Below, piece by piece: positions 9,546 to 21,295 of a stretch of DNA of 64,000 bases. Location of the stretch: assembly GCF_000327385.1 (NCBI RefSeq), contig NW_008710662.1:2660556-2724555 (forward strand), read 5' to 3'. The notes below the pieces were generated by a model that was not told the DNA's origin, did not search any database, and worked only from the letters and a program-made list of their open reading frames with translations. The translations under genes were made by a program, and so were the position numbers. The DNA is from Lottia gigantea. Lineage: Eukaryota > Mollusca > Gastropoda > Lottiidae. Within the stretch, counting starts at the first letter, position 1. Each line of letters opens with the position of its first letter.

Positions 9546-11825
9546 AGTCATTTGCTGTCCATTCAAGAAGCTATAAATTGGACTTTTCTTTGAAGCACTA
9601 ATTAACAGTTACTTTCATCTGTTCTAGTTTAATCGTTAGAGTGTAAAATTATGCAGAAATTATATGAAAAAAAACTTTTTGAAATGAAAATGGTTAGTAA
9701 AAAAGTGAAATTTCCAAGCAAAACTTCATGAAGACAATAGGAATGTATTTTTCAAAAGTGATTTGTACCCAGTGAAAGTACCAAGGCTTTTGTTGATTGT
9801 CTTAAGCCAAGTTGTTTCTTGGTGCTTATGAAGAAACAACTATTGTCTTCATATATCTATCAAATGTGTGAAATTCAGCGAAATCCATTGACGGCTCAAT
9901 CAAAATCTAAAACTACAGACTAGACAAAAGTCCATGATGTATTAGCTGTTAGCAAGGTCATAAACACTCAAGTGAGAAGAATTTTTAATTTTGCATTCTG
10001 TCATTTGATTGATTATCAATTATTCATTCATTCACTATCAGTGCTTTGAAGTATTTAATTTAAGTCTTTGAAAATACTTTGTTGTAAATTATCAATGCAT
10101 TTTAATGAATTCTAAATTAATGCACTTTTTTGATTATGTTGCCTGAGGAATATTGGAAAAAAAACCAATCCAAAATACCGTGACTAATTCTGTTTTACTT
10201 TTATGAAGTGTCAGCATTCAATGTTTTTTCTTTTTTTAATTGTCCCTGCCTGTTGGTGCTTTTTTTACCTTTATGTTATAAGAGTGACCAGGTTTGAATC
10301 TTGCTTACATTTCTCCCCTTCTAAAAGCGTGAAAAAAAAAAAGAGTTTAAAAATTTTTTTCTTAGCACTTTGATATTTTAAAAAAAGCATGTGAATTATT
10401 GTGAAGTGGTTATAGTCTTGAGTAACTAAACTCTTAAACCATCATGATTTACAAACATGGTAGGCCACTAGACCCTAGCTCTGAATTTGAACAAAATATA
10501 AGTAGTTCTATTAAAAACTTGTATGAAAAAGCTTTTTAGCTTACAAAATTGATTAATAGAAGAATAATCCTTCATATAAAATTCATGAGGTAATTAGCTG
10601 GAGTTTTATAGAAACTTTTTGCCAATTTGCTGTTGATGGTTTATAGGTCCCCAAAAGAGCCACTTCATGATCATGTGGATAGACTTAAATTGACTTCCAA
10701 AATAAGTTTCCTGCATTAAGTTTTTAAACTGATTCCATTAACTGGTTTTAAGTCTGATAAACGATCAATATTTTCAATTAAAGCACCACTCAATATATAC
10801 ATTGTGCAATCATTTCAATTATAATATTCAAACTCATCTATTGGTGATACCAGGAAGAGAATGAGGTGTGCAATTGTCTACTTCAAGCTCATTTTCTTTT
10901 AGCACTTTTCATTCATACTTCTAAGTAGATACTTCATATTGATAAAGAAATTGTCTCCATCCAAAATCAGTTTCTATTCATCAATAAGTTTTGATCAACT
11001 CTTTCTTTCAGTTTCTAATGGATAATTTTTAAGGGATTGTAAAGAGGTTTTCTAGCTGTTTATTTGTTTGGGGCTTTAAGTTTTAGAAATGCTTTAAACT
11101 GTATATGACACTATAAAGAAAACTACTAATAATATCTATCTTTGTGATAGCTATGTCATAAATGCTTAAGTTTAGTTTATTTAGTGTAATTGGAAGAACC
11201 ACATACTTCGGTGTAAATTGATGAGCTATCAGTGTTACTGATACAATAAGAAAAGATGAAAATCTCTTTAAAGTCACTTTAAATTGTATCTGCTTGAGGA
11301 AACATTAGACATGATGTATTGGAGATTCTCTGCTTCTGTGAATTTTTTTTTTTTACCATCAATCAATGAAATCTGCACTATTGCAATTCAATCTCACTTA
11401 TATATTTAGAATGCCATGGAAATCTAAAGAAAATTCAGATAGACTTGTAAGCAAAACATATTCTTTCGATTTACTATCTTTTTCATTTCTGGATTTGATA
11501 AAAAGAAGAATACTTTGAGTTCATGAAAAATCTAAAAGCCCAATGAAAGAAAGTGTTAGTTGCACACCTCTACTTAGTCCCAAAAGATTTAACCCATTAA
11601 TGGCAAATGATGCTTACACATCAGACTTGCTCACCAGTATAGCTCTTGTTATACTTCTATTAGTGGACAAATGTTCAACAGAGATTTTAACGTGATAAAC
11701 ACTCAAGTTTTTCTATGAGTTTACAGGACCTGGTATATACCTAGCTCAACTAAGGATATTGGAGTGTGAGTTATCCATACTCTATTAAACGGAAATAGGA
11801 ATAATATTTCTGAGTAAGTATTTAA
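9546..11825. other. No gene; AT-rich
   Basis: Intron-like sequence with homopolymer runs. It holds a second perfect copy of the 17-mer TTGTAAAGAGGTTTTCT at 11037-11053. Short open frames on either strand have no recognisable content. Confidence 0.5.
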
Positions 11826-12211
11826 TTAAAGGGACAATCTGCTCTTTGTAGGTCGAAATTTTTTTTTTGCTCAAATTTGTAAAAACTCTAAACAAAACTC
11901 TAGAGATATGTGTCCGTTGACGACGTTAAGTTAAAGTATCTGAAAATTTTAACTGAAAAAGTCCAGCTGTTAATTTTTTAATACCAAAACTATTTAAAAT
12001 GTTATAGAGAAATATGTCTCCTATGTATTCTAAATGTTTCATGTAATAATATCAAGTCATCTAGATAAACGGCAAAACTAGATTTAACATTTACAATACT
12101 CTCAGTTGTTAATTAACCTTTTGAAAACAAACCAGGTACATACCAGGTATATATAAATAGCATACTGTTGATGATAAAATTGTTGACCAAAAAAGCAGAA
12201 TGGTCCTTCAA
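11826..12211. mobile_element. MITE, 386 bp, TTAAAGGGACA ends
   Basis: The left end is TTAAAGGGACAATCTGCTCT and the reverse complement of the right end is TTGAAGGACCATTCTGCTTT, matching over about 24 bases with five mismatches. Flanks are TTTAA and ACATTAATTAA, so a TTAA-like or AT-rich target is possible but no duplication is certain. No transposase is encoded. Its TIR resembles that of the element at 58396-58726. Confidence 0.55.
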
Positions 12212-12463
12212 CATTAATTAACAGTCTTTACCAGAAATAGCCCTTGTACGTTGGTGAGCACCATTGCTAATATCACAAATTAACATCTCATTGCAATGGA
12301 CCAAATAACCTATCTTTACAGTCACCGGTACCGGTACACAATATTGGTATACACATCTACTTTAATTAACAACAATATCATGATTTTCACTAGCTATTTT
12401 GAATATTGTTTCATTGTATGAATACTCTGTAAATAAGCTAACTTTGACTAATATACTTCTCTG

Positions 12464-12690
12464 AAGCCTCAGTTGCTCAGTGAGTTAAACCCTTGCTTGC
12501 TTACAAATCCAGGCCTAGGTTCAGATACCTGATACCACTTATCATTATGAAATACTTACTTACTTGATTGATATACTTCCTCATGTGAAAATTTCATTAG
12601 CTGTGTTACCAATTTTTCGCTTAAAATGTTGTTGTGGATTTCAAGTTTTGTTTTGGGGTTTGGATCATTAGTATTTTGTTTATTTATGAA
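12464..12690 (+). mobile_element. tRNA-derived SINE, nearly full length
   Basis: The head GCCTCAGTTGCTCAGTGAGT has a box-A-like TTGCTCAGTGAGT, and GGTTCAGATACC fits box B of a pol III promoter about 45 bases later. The body follows as TTATCATTATGAAATACTTAC, GATTGATATACTTCCTC, TTCATTAGCTGTGTTACCAA, and a tail of GTTGTGGATTTC, GTTTTGGGGTTTGG and ATCATTAGTATT. The same body is found reversed at 59505-59700 and partly at 49420-49535 and 2004-2085. This is the best template for the family here. Confidence 0.7.
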
Positions 12691-12699
12691 ATCTTCAGA

Positions 12700-12950
12700 T
12701 TTTTCAACATGGTTTCCACTTGTCAGTGATGTTTGCCAGAGGGACTGGCACAGGAAAAAAAAATCTGGTCGTCCGTTGGGACAATAAACTGAGGCCTTTT
12801 ATGCTACTGTGAACAGATCCCTCAAGAGTTTGAAATAAAAAGAGTAGGTTAATGCGTCTGTCATGGAAAAATTCCCTCATTGCATACTGCATAGAGTAGC
12901 ATGACTTCACTAGGTGCAGAAAAGCAGTACATAAAACTCCATTCAATTCT
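12700..12950. repeat. Probable dispersed repeat fragment, GC-richer
   Basis: This stretch is clearly richer in G and C than its surroundings and contains GGTCGTCCGTTGGGACAATA and GAGGGACTGGCACAGG. I recall similar GGTCGTCCG-GGGAC words in dispersed repeats of invertebrates, but cannot name a family. The 80-codon minus-strand frame across it shows no domain. It lies between a SINE and a pearl-like element. Confidence 0.3.
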
Positions 12951-12970
12951 TTTCATTTCTTTCTCTTAGT

Positions 12971-13994
12971 TTTTATACGCCCACATGGAAATGCCGTCGC
13001 CCCCAGTGCGTCCATCCACATTTGTTGTATGCACGATAAAAGCTGCAATTTTTATCTGATCTTGATGAAACTTAGTATGCATATATATATTGATGAGATC
13101 TCAGTCAAGTTAGAAATTGGTAATAATCGGATAAATGGTTTCAGAGTTATTGCCCTTGACTTAGTAAAAATGCGTTAAATTTGGCTTGTATGCACGATAA
13201 AGGCTGCAATTTTTATCCGATCTTGATGAAACTTAGTATGAATTTATATGTTGATGAGATCTCGGTAAAGTTCAAAATTGGTAATAATGGGATAATCGGT
13301 CTCAGAGTTATTGCCCTTGACATAGTAAAATTGCGTTAAAATTGTCTGGTATGCCCAATGAACGCTACAATTTTGATACCATCTTGATGAAACTTAGTAT
13401 GCATGAATATATTGATGAGATATCGGTGAAGTTTGAAGTTGGTAATAATTGGATTAAGGGTTATTGCCCTTGGCTTAGTAAAATTTGGCTTTTAGGCAGG
13501 CTATAGACTACAGTTTTTATCTGATATTGATGAAACTTAGTATGCATGTATATATTGATGAGATATCAGTCAAGTTTGAATTTTGTCATAATCAGATGAA
13601 TGGTTTTGGAGTTATTGCCCTTGATTTTGTAAAAACCCTAAAAATTTGGCTTGTAGTCACGATACAGGGTGCAGTTTTTATCTGATCTCGATGAAACTTG
13701 GTATACATGTATATATGGACAAGATCTCAGTTGAAATTGGTAACAATCGGGTGAACGGTTTTGGAGTTATTGCCCTTGAATTAATTCAATGCGTCTAATT
13801 TGGCTTGTAGACCTGATAGAGACTACATTTTTTATATGATCTTGATGAAACTTGGTATGAGATCTCAGTAAAGCTTGAAATTAGTAAAAATAGGATGATT
13901 GGTTTCACATATTAAACCACTACAGACTTTGTTACTTTATCATTTCTGACAGCTGGTAGTAGGCGTATGTTATCTTGCCTGGCAAGCTATCTTT
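12971..13994 (+). mobile_element. Pearl/Helentron-like element with six internal units
   Basis: The left end is TTTTATACGCCCACATGG then CCGTCGCCCCCAGTGCGTCC; the right end is TAGGCGTATGTTATCTTGCC then TGGCAAGCTATCTTT. Between them are six tandem units of about 145-162 bp starting near 13024, 13186, 13345, 13490, 13650 and 13804. Each has a GCAATTTTTATCTGATCTTG-like part, GATGAAACTTAGTATG, TTGATGAGATCTC and GAGTTATTGCCCTTGA. Units differ by roughly 10-25% from each other. The 66-codon frame at 13485 is chance. Confidence 0.75.
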
Positions 13995-14332
13995 AGTGAA
14001 GAAAAAATATGAATCAGTGAGCTCTTTAATATTAGCAATTTTGATTTTTGTTATGAGAATAATTTCAGGCCGGTAACTGTGGTATGTTAATGTAAATAAT
14101 GATTGTGATTAATTCTATAAAATCTCTAATTACCTTGTTATTATCTTAATCTTCTTAATTATATTAATTACTTTTAATAGGTTATATAATGTTATAAAGA
14201 TATACCAAAATTAAATATATAGGACATGTTGACATTTTAAAAAAAAAAAAAACCACAAGTTGCTATTGTGCTATGAGAACGGCTAAATTCATAAGTTTTG
14301 AATTTTAGCTTTTAAATATCAGTCAAGTTGTT

Positions 14333-14420
14333 GTACACCCACATAATAATGTGGTTGTATATTGAAATCGCCCAGGCTGTCTGGCAGTCAATCGGTTCAC
14401 ATTTGATTCTTTATGGATTC
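14333..14420 (+). mobile_element. Left-end fragment of a pearl-like element
   Basis: TACACCCACATAATAATGTG followed by GTTGTATATTG is the palindromic left terminus, and AAATCGCCCAGGCTGTCTGG follows, as in the CGCCCnTGTCCGTC of other copies. No internal units follow, so this is a truncated copy only about 340 bp from the right end of the previous one. Confidence 0.55.
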
Positions 14421-15341
14421 TTTGAAAAAAATATAGTCATCTCATCCCGCAATAATAAAAATTAATTTAAGTTTGTTTTTATATTTAGTCATAATTCAGC
14501 TACTGTTGTCGATTATTTGCACCTGTTTTGTTGTCATGTTCAAACATTGACAATTTAAAAGCAGAAATCAGATAAATAAAAATATGTTGTTTTTACAATG
14601 CTCAGAGTTACATTTAAGAAAAAATTGCACACATTTTTCACCCTAGATTATTTTTATATTGCTTAAATCAAATTTGTCCAAACATTTTACTATAAATGAA
14701 ATTCCAGGACTATTCTCCTTTAAAGTTTATTTTCAATTATAAGTTTATTCTTGTAAATTACTAATTGTCTGTACTGGTTGAGGTCACAAGTAATTAGCTG
14801 CATGAGTAATATAATGTACGTATTATTTATTTATATTATCAGTCCTTTGAGTTATTTTCAACTTGTTTCGTTGTTTATCATAGCACATCTTGTTAAAGGT
14901 GTAAAGTGGTTTATATCTTTATGAGGTAAAACTATTTCTTCACTATTTTATTATATCAGGAGGAGCATTCTTATATTTTTTTTTATTGCTTTCTTGTGAT
15001 CTTGAAGGAAGGAAGAATTGTCAAGAAAAGAGTTAAAATTAAGGTTTGTTTTTTTTTTCTAGATTTCCTTTGATGTATTGTGCATTATTTTGAAAATATT
15101 TGTATGTTTATCAATAACCCAAACTACCATCTTGCTTTGCAAAATGTTGGGATTTAAGTAAAGAAAAAACTGCACTATGAATTACTTTTTCTTGAAGTGT
15201 TGATTTATGCTGTAAAGAAATAGTGTTAAGACTGGAATCACTGAGCTTGTGTGATGTTGGTTCACTAATCTAGAGGTTCAGATGATCAAACAGTGTCAAT
15301 GATATTTGAGAAGTCACTCATTTTAGACTAGTCTCTTGATG
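14421..15341. other. No gene seen
   Basis: AT-rich sequence with several poly-T runs. An acceptor-like tract ends near 15061 and a GTATGT follows 39 bases later; the interval is open but too short to support an exon. Confidence 0.45.
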
Positions 15342-15382
15342 CCCAAACTATATTCCGGTCTACGAAGAGAATATAGTCTGGG
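15342..15382. repeat. Hairpin, 14-bp stem with one mismatch
   Basis: CCCAAACTATATTC (15342-15355) pairs with GAATATAGTCTGGG (15369-15382), 13 of 14 positions, around a 13-base loop containing CGGTCTACG. It may be a terminus of a DNA element, but no partner end was found. Confidence 0.5.
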
Positions 15383-15780
15383 ATTTTTCATTTAATTTTC
15401 TATTACGACTCTTTCATAGGAGATAATAACATTTTAGCATATTCGATCTACAATTCTCAAACGACTTGTTTACAACCAAAATTACTGACAACCCCCACAT
15501 ATTTTGTTAGTTTATAATTGATATTTTATCAGCGTATGTTTTATTTATTGACATAGGATGACATTGTCATAATAACTGAATTATTTTCCTTCATCTTTCA
15601 AAACGAACTGTGGATTTACAACCAATCAGATTCAATAGCCACTGTAGACTCAGTTAATTACAAAGATTTTAAGCAAATTGTATGTAGACAAAGAGGGACT
15701 GGATGTTAGAGGCTAATTTTGCGCAATAAACTTATAGGCCTATGGTCAACAGGCTGTTCAAGAGCCTCCATCATAGAAAG

Positions 15781-15833
15781 GGTTAGCTCAGCTATTTTCT
15801 TGCTAACTGAATTTGTGGTCTTAGTTCCATCCC
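15781..15833 (+). mobile_element. tRNA-like SINE head
   Basis: GGTTAGCTCAGCTATTTTCT then TGCTAACTGAATTTGTGGTC and TTAGTTCCATCC reads like a tRNA D-arm and T-arm: a box A (TTAGCTCAGCT) and a degenerate box B (TAGTTCCATCC) about 30 bases apart. It differs from the heads at 12464 and 23801, so it is a separate SINE or a degenerate tRNA-like sequence. It sits inside a 152-codon plus-strand open frame (15719-16177) which I do not consider a gene. Confidence 0.45.
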
Positions 15834-16276
15834 AGCCCAGTTGGTATACATTCAGCTTTTTCAGCTCATTAGTATGGAACAACAAAGAAGTACCTATTTG
15901 CCGTGTATTTCATACTCAAAGTATGAATATACAGGTGCATAATCGCTGTAGTCCACTAACTGATGGAAACCAACGATCTAATAGTGTCAACACATTGACA
16001 TTTCACACTGTAGGTGGAAAGTGGGGAGGCTTTTCACGGATGAGCACTTGGGTACTTGGGACCCTTCGGAAAGTATGTTATCTAAGTATGATAGCAGAGA
16101 ATCCAAATCAGCTTTTGTGTGGAGGTGAAGGTGCAATTGGCATGTTTCAATCGACAGGAGTTTATACAAGTGTTTGACACATTTAGGATATAAAATCAAT
16201 ATCAGGACAAATGGGAGGGAAATTTGGTTGAAGTCTAATTCATGGATTTAAACACAGCTCTGAGATCCCATCATAA

Positions 16277-16301
16277 GTTACCTTGCCTTTCAAGCTATCT
16301 G
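16277..16301 (+). mobile_element. Right-end fragment of a pearl-like element
   Basis: AGTTACCTTGCCTTTCAAGC then TATCTG matches the TTACCTTGCCTGGCAAGCTA right terminus of the larger copies with two changes. No left end or internal units were found upstream. Confidence 0.4.
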
Positions 16302-18224
16302 ATATTACTGTGACTGATTTGCATCTAAATAGCGCTGACTTATTCCATCATCTGCAGAAAAAGCTAAATGTTAATGACATCAATTGCTGATAGTGAATGT
16401 TACACTTAAGTAAATTACCATTACTTTCTCATTAAATGAATACTTAAAGTGTTACCGGTACTGGTAGTTTTCTCTTTTCCTATCAACAATGACATAATGA
16501 CAGCAATCCTTCAAGTTCAAACAAAAACTTTGACATTCTTTAAGTACAGATATCCAACATGTTGACATGTTTTTACCATTGAAGTGTTGCCATTGAAGGA
16601 CAGTGGTCATTGGGGTATACACACTGACCTGAAATATTCATATAGTGACGTCCACTCACCAAAATTACTTTCAACTTACTCTTTTATTCTGCTAGTCAGG
16701 GTACTGGGTATTGATTACCAAATATTTATTTCAAGGGGTTATACTTGTAAAATAAAATTTTCATAATGTGAATTTTCATCAGTTGAAATAGTTTATCATG
16801 GGTAAGTAACATGCTGAAGTGCTGAAGTGAAACTTGGTGCAAGATATTACTTCTAGTAGTGGATGACTAACCACGAGAAGGTAGACTGGAGAAAATGTAA
16901 CTTTGACATTTAATTAATTATGAAACATGATTATCAAAATTATGATTTCCCAGCAACAATTACCAATTATTTTGATTATTTTACCCTGCTCTACTTCTGG
17001 TATATGAGAAAGGAATGCTTGAATTCATATCAGTGTATTGAACTTCCCACCCATTGTTATTTAACGACAAGCAATAAAAAAAGAAAATTCACAGTTGGTT
17101 ACATCATTGCCTTACAGGAATTGTTGTTCCGCACAGTAAGGAGAACAAAGTGAAGATGGTATTTCTAATGTTTCTGCTATGTTGCCAACCTGAATATTTG
17201 GTTACTTGTCACCATGTCTATAGCTCTATCTAGAGTGTTTATAAAATATTCAACTCCATTTTATAATTTTTTTATGGTTTGCCCTCATTGCACTTACCTG
17301 AAGTCTTGGTGTCACTGATTATACTGGCTAATGTGGCATGTGTTAAATGAAGGAATAAGTGTATGTGATTTGTATGTTTTATTCTCACTTTCATTGCTTT
17401 TATTCTGACAAGGTTTATCTTACCTGGGAGTAGGTCTCTTGTGCTTTTCAGTACATATTTTATTTAAGGCTTTGCCCTTCCATTAGTATCTTGCAAACTT
17501 TAATAATGTATTATCAAATACCAACTGATAAACGATGTAATGTGTTATTCCTGACTCTTTAAAAATACAGAAGATCAGTGGCGGATCAGAGTGCTAAATA
17601 TTTTATACTATTACATGCTACATTTAAATTCCATTCCATGTAACATGTGAAAAGTCAATATTATTCAATCCTTTGATGCGATTGTTGTCAATTTTACTTC
17701 ACGTCTGTGAATAAGTTATCATCAGACGCCATTTTAACCTAGATACAGGACATACCGAATTGCTTTAATACGATTAGTAAATAGAAACTGAAAAAGAATT
17801 ACCAAAATGGCCACAAAACTACGATAGACAAGATTATTTAGTCTCAACAAAGAGCAAGTGTAAAGGATATCAAATATGTATTCGTTGAAAATATATTGTG
17901 TTTGGTATCGTGACATCAAAGTCAAAGCTACAAGGAAAAGAGATCAATATGATACTACAGAAGCTCCATTGGTTAATTCCTTTTAAAAAAAAGTAGATTC
18001 AATCTTCTTATAATTTTCTATCTCACTTGGCGTCAATCAACTAAAAAATCTGTTTCAATCTCTAGATGAAGTTCTGACGTTCTTGAAATTTCTATTATCA
18101 AAAGGTCTTATTTTCAACTTCCTGATTTACAAAAATATGATGTTAATCAGACCTGTTTCTAATGGTTAATGGGGCGCTTACTGGGATTGACATATCTGGT
18201 AACTGGTATGGGTAATGCTCAGGG
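16302..18224. other. No gene; isolated donor-like sites on the minus strand
   Basis: Intron-like. Two strong minus-strand donor-like sites are seen (ACTTACCTGAAG near 17293 and TCTTACCTGGGAG near 17418), but no convincing exon is attached to either. A hAT-type CAGTGGCGGATCAG word lies near 17576 without a matching end. TACCGGTA occurs at 16453. Confidence 0.45.
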
Positions 18225-18420
18225 GAGTAACTAGAAAATGCCTGAGAGAGGGCCAAAATATGAGGTGTCTCTCCAAGGCAAGGCTGAGTGTCTTGCGGCT
18301 ACCAGAGGCTCCCAGAGACTCCCAGAAGTCAATGTTTTTGATGTGGCCTGATATGAATTTTGAGCATTTAGAGGGATCAATTTCTACTTCAACATAAAAA
18401 GATTTCACATGTCGCCTAAA
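18225..18420. repeat. Dispersed repeat, copy 1 of an unnamed family
   Basis: The string GGTGTCTCTCCAAGGCAAGG, CCAGAGGCTCCCAGAGACTC, GATGTGGCCTGATATGAATT and TTGAGCATTTA corresponds to TGTGTCTCTCTGAGGCAAAG, CTAGAGGCTGCTAGAGGCTC, GATGGCCTGGAATGAATTTT and GACCATTTA at 50865-50960. Two open frames on opposite strands here (60 and 76 codons) are by-products of this GC-richer segment. Confidence 0.6.
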
Positions 18421-19403
18421 TATGCCACTGGTAATGCTTAAGTTAGCTCCAAATAAACACCAGTTATTACTTACCTCATGTCTCAGGACACTTTGTCTAC
18501 TCTAGTTGCACTGAATTGAAATGCTAGATTTTGATTATATTTGGATGATAGTTTTGATGAGCGTAAAGCAGTTTGTATCTTTTGTTATCAAGCCTAATCA
18601 AGATTGATTTTGTATAAAAACATGTCTTTTTAATTAATAGAAGTTCAAACTTATCAGTAGATCTGAAACTTCAAAGAGTACAAGGAAAATGATATTCATT
18701 GGAATTTAATTAAAAATATTAATTAATGGAATCAAATGGAGCTATTATGACCTGCTGTTGTTGGAAAAGTTTAAATATTCATTCAATTCCATCAAAAACA
18801 GAACATGAAACAAAAATCAATCAAATTATTTATGAGTAAAGTTTTGAAAATATTTTCACCAATATAATCTATTTTAGAATTTAAGATATTAGATCATAGC
18901 AGCAATTGTGAAATAATGTAATTTTTCTTTTTTTGTTAGTGGTAGTTTAAATGGTTTAATTTGGTCAGCCCAAAACAATGAGAACTACTCTTGATTACCA
19001 ATTTGATCTTATTTGAAAGATTAAACCCTGACTTTGGATGAAAAGTATTCACTCTATTGTTAGTCTTTTGTTTTAATGATACAAGGAGACAAAGATATTT
19101 TAACCTTAGCTTGGATCTGAGTAGTTCTCTGTGGTTGTAGATCAACAATAATAGTGAAGAGGCTCATTCAGTCAGCAGATGTCCCAGGGTTCACCTCTTA
19201 TTGCTATGAAAGGAAAAGAAAACCTCAAAGTAGTCATGTGAAAACTGACATATGTGATATTTTTGTGATATATTTGTGATATTTCTTTTTTCCTTTTATT
19301 TTCTATTATTTTCGGCACAGCCTTTGGCTTTCACATGTTTAAACAGCAATATAATGACGAAGATCTAGGTTAGCGCTCTTCAAAGTAAAAAACAAAAAAG
19401 GTT
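18421..19403. other. No gene; short ATTTTTGTGAT repeat
   Basis: AT-rich. Another minus-strand donor-like site (ACTTACCTCATG) is near 18470. At 19253-19283 GTGATATTT(TT) is repeated three times. The last 100 bases lead into the DIRS-type fossil. Confidence 0.4.
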
Positions 19404-19419
19404 ACAGGTCATGACCTGT
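19404..19419. repeat. Perfect 16-bp palindrome ACAGGTCATGACCTGT
   Basis: A perfect inverted repeat without a loop. It is about 40 bases upstream of a TATAAATA word (19456) and 100 bases before the first DIRS-like sequence, so it may belong to the terminal region of that element. Confidence 0.6.
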
Positions 19420-19499
19420 TGTTACCCACGCTATCCACGATGAAACATAACCATATAAATACCGGTCCGACATGGTAAGCAATCATATTTTATTTTGGC

Positions 19500-20390
19500 G
19501 TCGAAAGGTTAGTGTTTCGTGAATGTACATTAGAGAAAGTTATAGATATCAGCCATATGGTAATTTTCAATATTCTGGTCAGAATTCTTTTAGAAGTCAA
19601 CCTGGAAAATTTGGCAGACGGGGTTTTTTAGGTCAGGATCCGCAGACCTCAGGAACACAAGGGTAGCGGACGAGACTATTCCAGCACACACTGTTGATAA
19701 TGTAGATAATGTGGTAAGTTCAGGAAATATCCGTTTTTGTATCGATAAATGGAAAGCATTTACCAGTGATCCATGGATACTTAATACTGTTAGTGGGTAC
19801 AAAATTGAGTTTATTGCTCCTGTTTTTCAAAACAAACTTCTCAATAAAATTCCTATTGATGATTTTCAAATGTCTATTATCGATAATGAAGTAAAGGAGT
19901 TGGTTGCAAAGGGTGCAATTGTTCCAAGTGTTTGGGAAGCTCATCAATTTGTTCCGAATGTATTTATTGTACCCAAACCAAATGGGAAATTTAGGCCAGT
20001 AATCAACCTCAAGCCTTTGAATGCTTTTGTCTTGTATGAGCATTTTAAACAGGAAACCTTTACAATGGTTCTTGATTTGCTTAAGAAAGATTATTTTCTT
20101 TGTTCAATTGATCTCTGTGATGCATATTTTAGTATACATATTAAGCAAGACAAGCCAACATTTGTAGTTCAGACTGATGCCTCTCTTTTACTCAACAGGT
20201 ATGTCAGGGTAGATGGAATCAAGAAGAAGCACAATGTCATATTAATGTTTGAGAAATATTGGCTATGTCTTAAGCATTATGTAGCTTGTTTTGCCACAAA
20301 TCTGATTGCCATATTCAGTTTCAGTCTGATAACATTTCTGCTATTGCCTACATCAGTGACATGGGAGGAATGGCTTTAGTGCACATAAGT
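19500..20390 (+). mobile_element. DIRS-type retroelement fossil (RT and RNase H parts)
   Basis: Parts recognised are a short segment before the polymerase (SDPWILNTVSGYKIEF), a reverse transcriptase with FIVPKPNGKFRPVINLKPLN and the catalytic-region phrase CSIDLCDAYF, and remains of the RNase H region up to about 20385. These phrases are characteristic of the DIRS/Ngaro group, which integrate by tyrosine recombinase. No recombinase, methyltransferase or complete terminal repeats were found, so only the central part is present. The copy is broken, with roughly two or three breaks, and looks moderately old. A LINE follows immediately. Confidence 0.8.
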
Positions 20391-20465
20391 AAAATATACT
20401 AACACGAAACAAATGTTCTCTTTTTATAATTTATTTATTATTAATTATTATTACTATATAACAAT

Positions 20466-21223
20466 ATGTCGTCCAAGATACTGGAAAGAAAACTTACGGT
20501 AGAAATAAGACCAAATAACGCCACCGACACAAAAACCGAAGAAATGCTATGTTATTTTAGTGAAAGAGACACATCTCTTGAGACAGTTCGCTGCTTCCAG
20601 AATGTGGGGAACTCTAAGTTCTTGGTGTCATTCTCTAACGAGGGTGACATTTGAAATTGAAAGGGCCAATAAGCTACCACAGTACTCCCGTCCGTCCGAC
20701 GTACGAATAACCATTTTTGGAATGCCATACGAGATAGACGGGAAATATGTGCTGACCAAAATCAATCAGTATTGTCTGGCCACCAAGATGACGAGGTACA
20801 CATACCGTAACCACCCCAATATTTACAACAGGGTGTGTTACGTGTACACTAAGAAGCTCAGTCAACCCATTCCTACATCCCTAACATACAAGGGGTGTAG
20901 GATTGGTGTTAAATATGAGGGCCAGCCTCTACCTGACAAACGCTGCTATGTTTGCCGGGAAGAGGGGCATACTGCTAAAGAGTGCAGATACTCTCCCCGC
21001 AACCTGTCTGTTCCTATTATTCCAGTCTAGTCATACCAAACCAATCAATGAATCTGGAACTTTCAGTACAACACCCATAATGACTCAATCTTATGCTGAT
21101 AAATTAAAACATGATAAAAAAATAATGAAGTCAATTGAGAATCTTACTAAAATAATCAGGAACAGTACACAAAAACGTATCTATTATCCCCCCTGTATCC
21201 CCAGCCATCCAAACAACCAATAA
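20466..21223 (+). pseudogene. LINE ORF1, RRM-like region and CCHC zinc knuckle
   Basis: The protein starts MSSKILERKLTVEIRP and includes VRITIFGMPYEIDGKYVLTK, a fold similar to the RRM-like part of Tx1/L1 ORF1, then GVKYEGQPLPDKRC and the knuckle CYVCREEGHTAKEC (C-x2-C-x4-H-x4-C, 20944-20988). It would bind element RNA in the particle that carries it to the nucleus. The reading frame changes near 20600-20650 and again near 21000-21030; the remaining C-terminal part (QSYADKLKHDKKIMKSIENL) is Lys-rich. It is therefore a decayed gene. The order knuckle-then-RT gene is that of L1-superfamily LINEs. Confidence 0.75.
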
Positions 21224-21295
21224 TGCTAATGTCTGTGTCTGTCCGGGTAGGCCTGGGGTCAAAGAAATTGGCTAGCTTGGCTAGCACGGAGAATT

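Noticed and set aside
15719-16177. 152-codon plus-strand open frame
   Set aside because: It covers a tRNA-like SINE head and a GC-richer repeat-like stretch, an overlapping minus-strand frame is also open, and there is no recognisable domain or start context.
17293-18475. Minus-strand gene suggested by three strong donor-like sites
   Set aside because: No attached open frame with a good acceptor was found; the stretches between possible sites are very short or contain stops.
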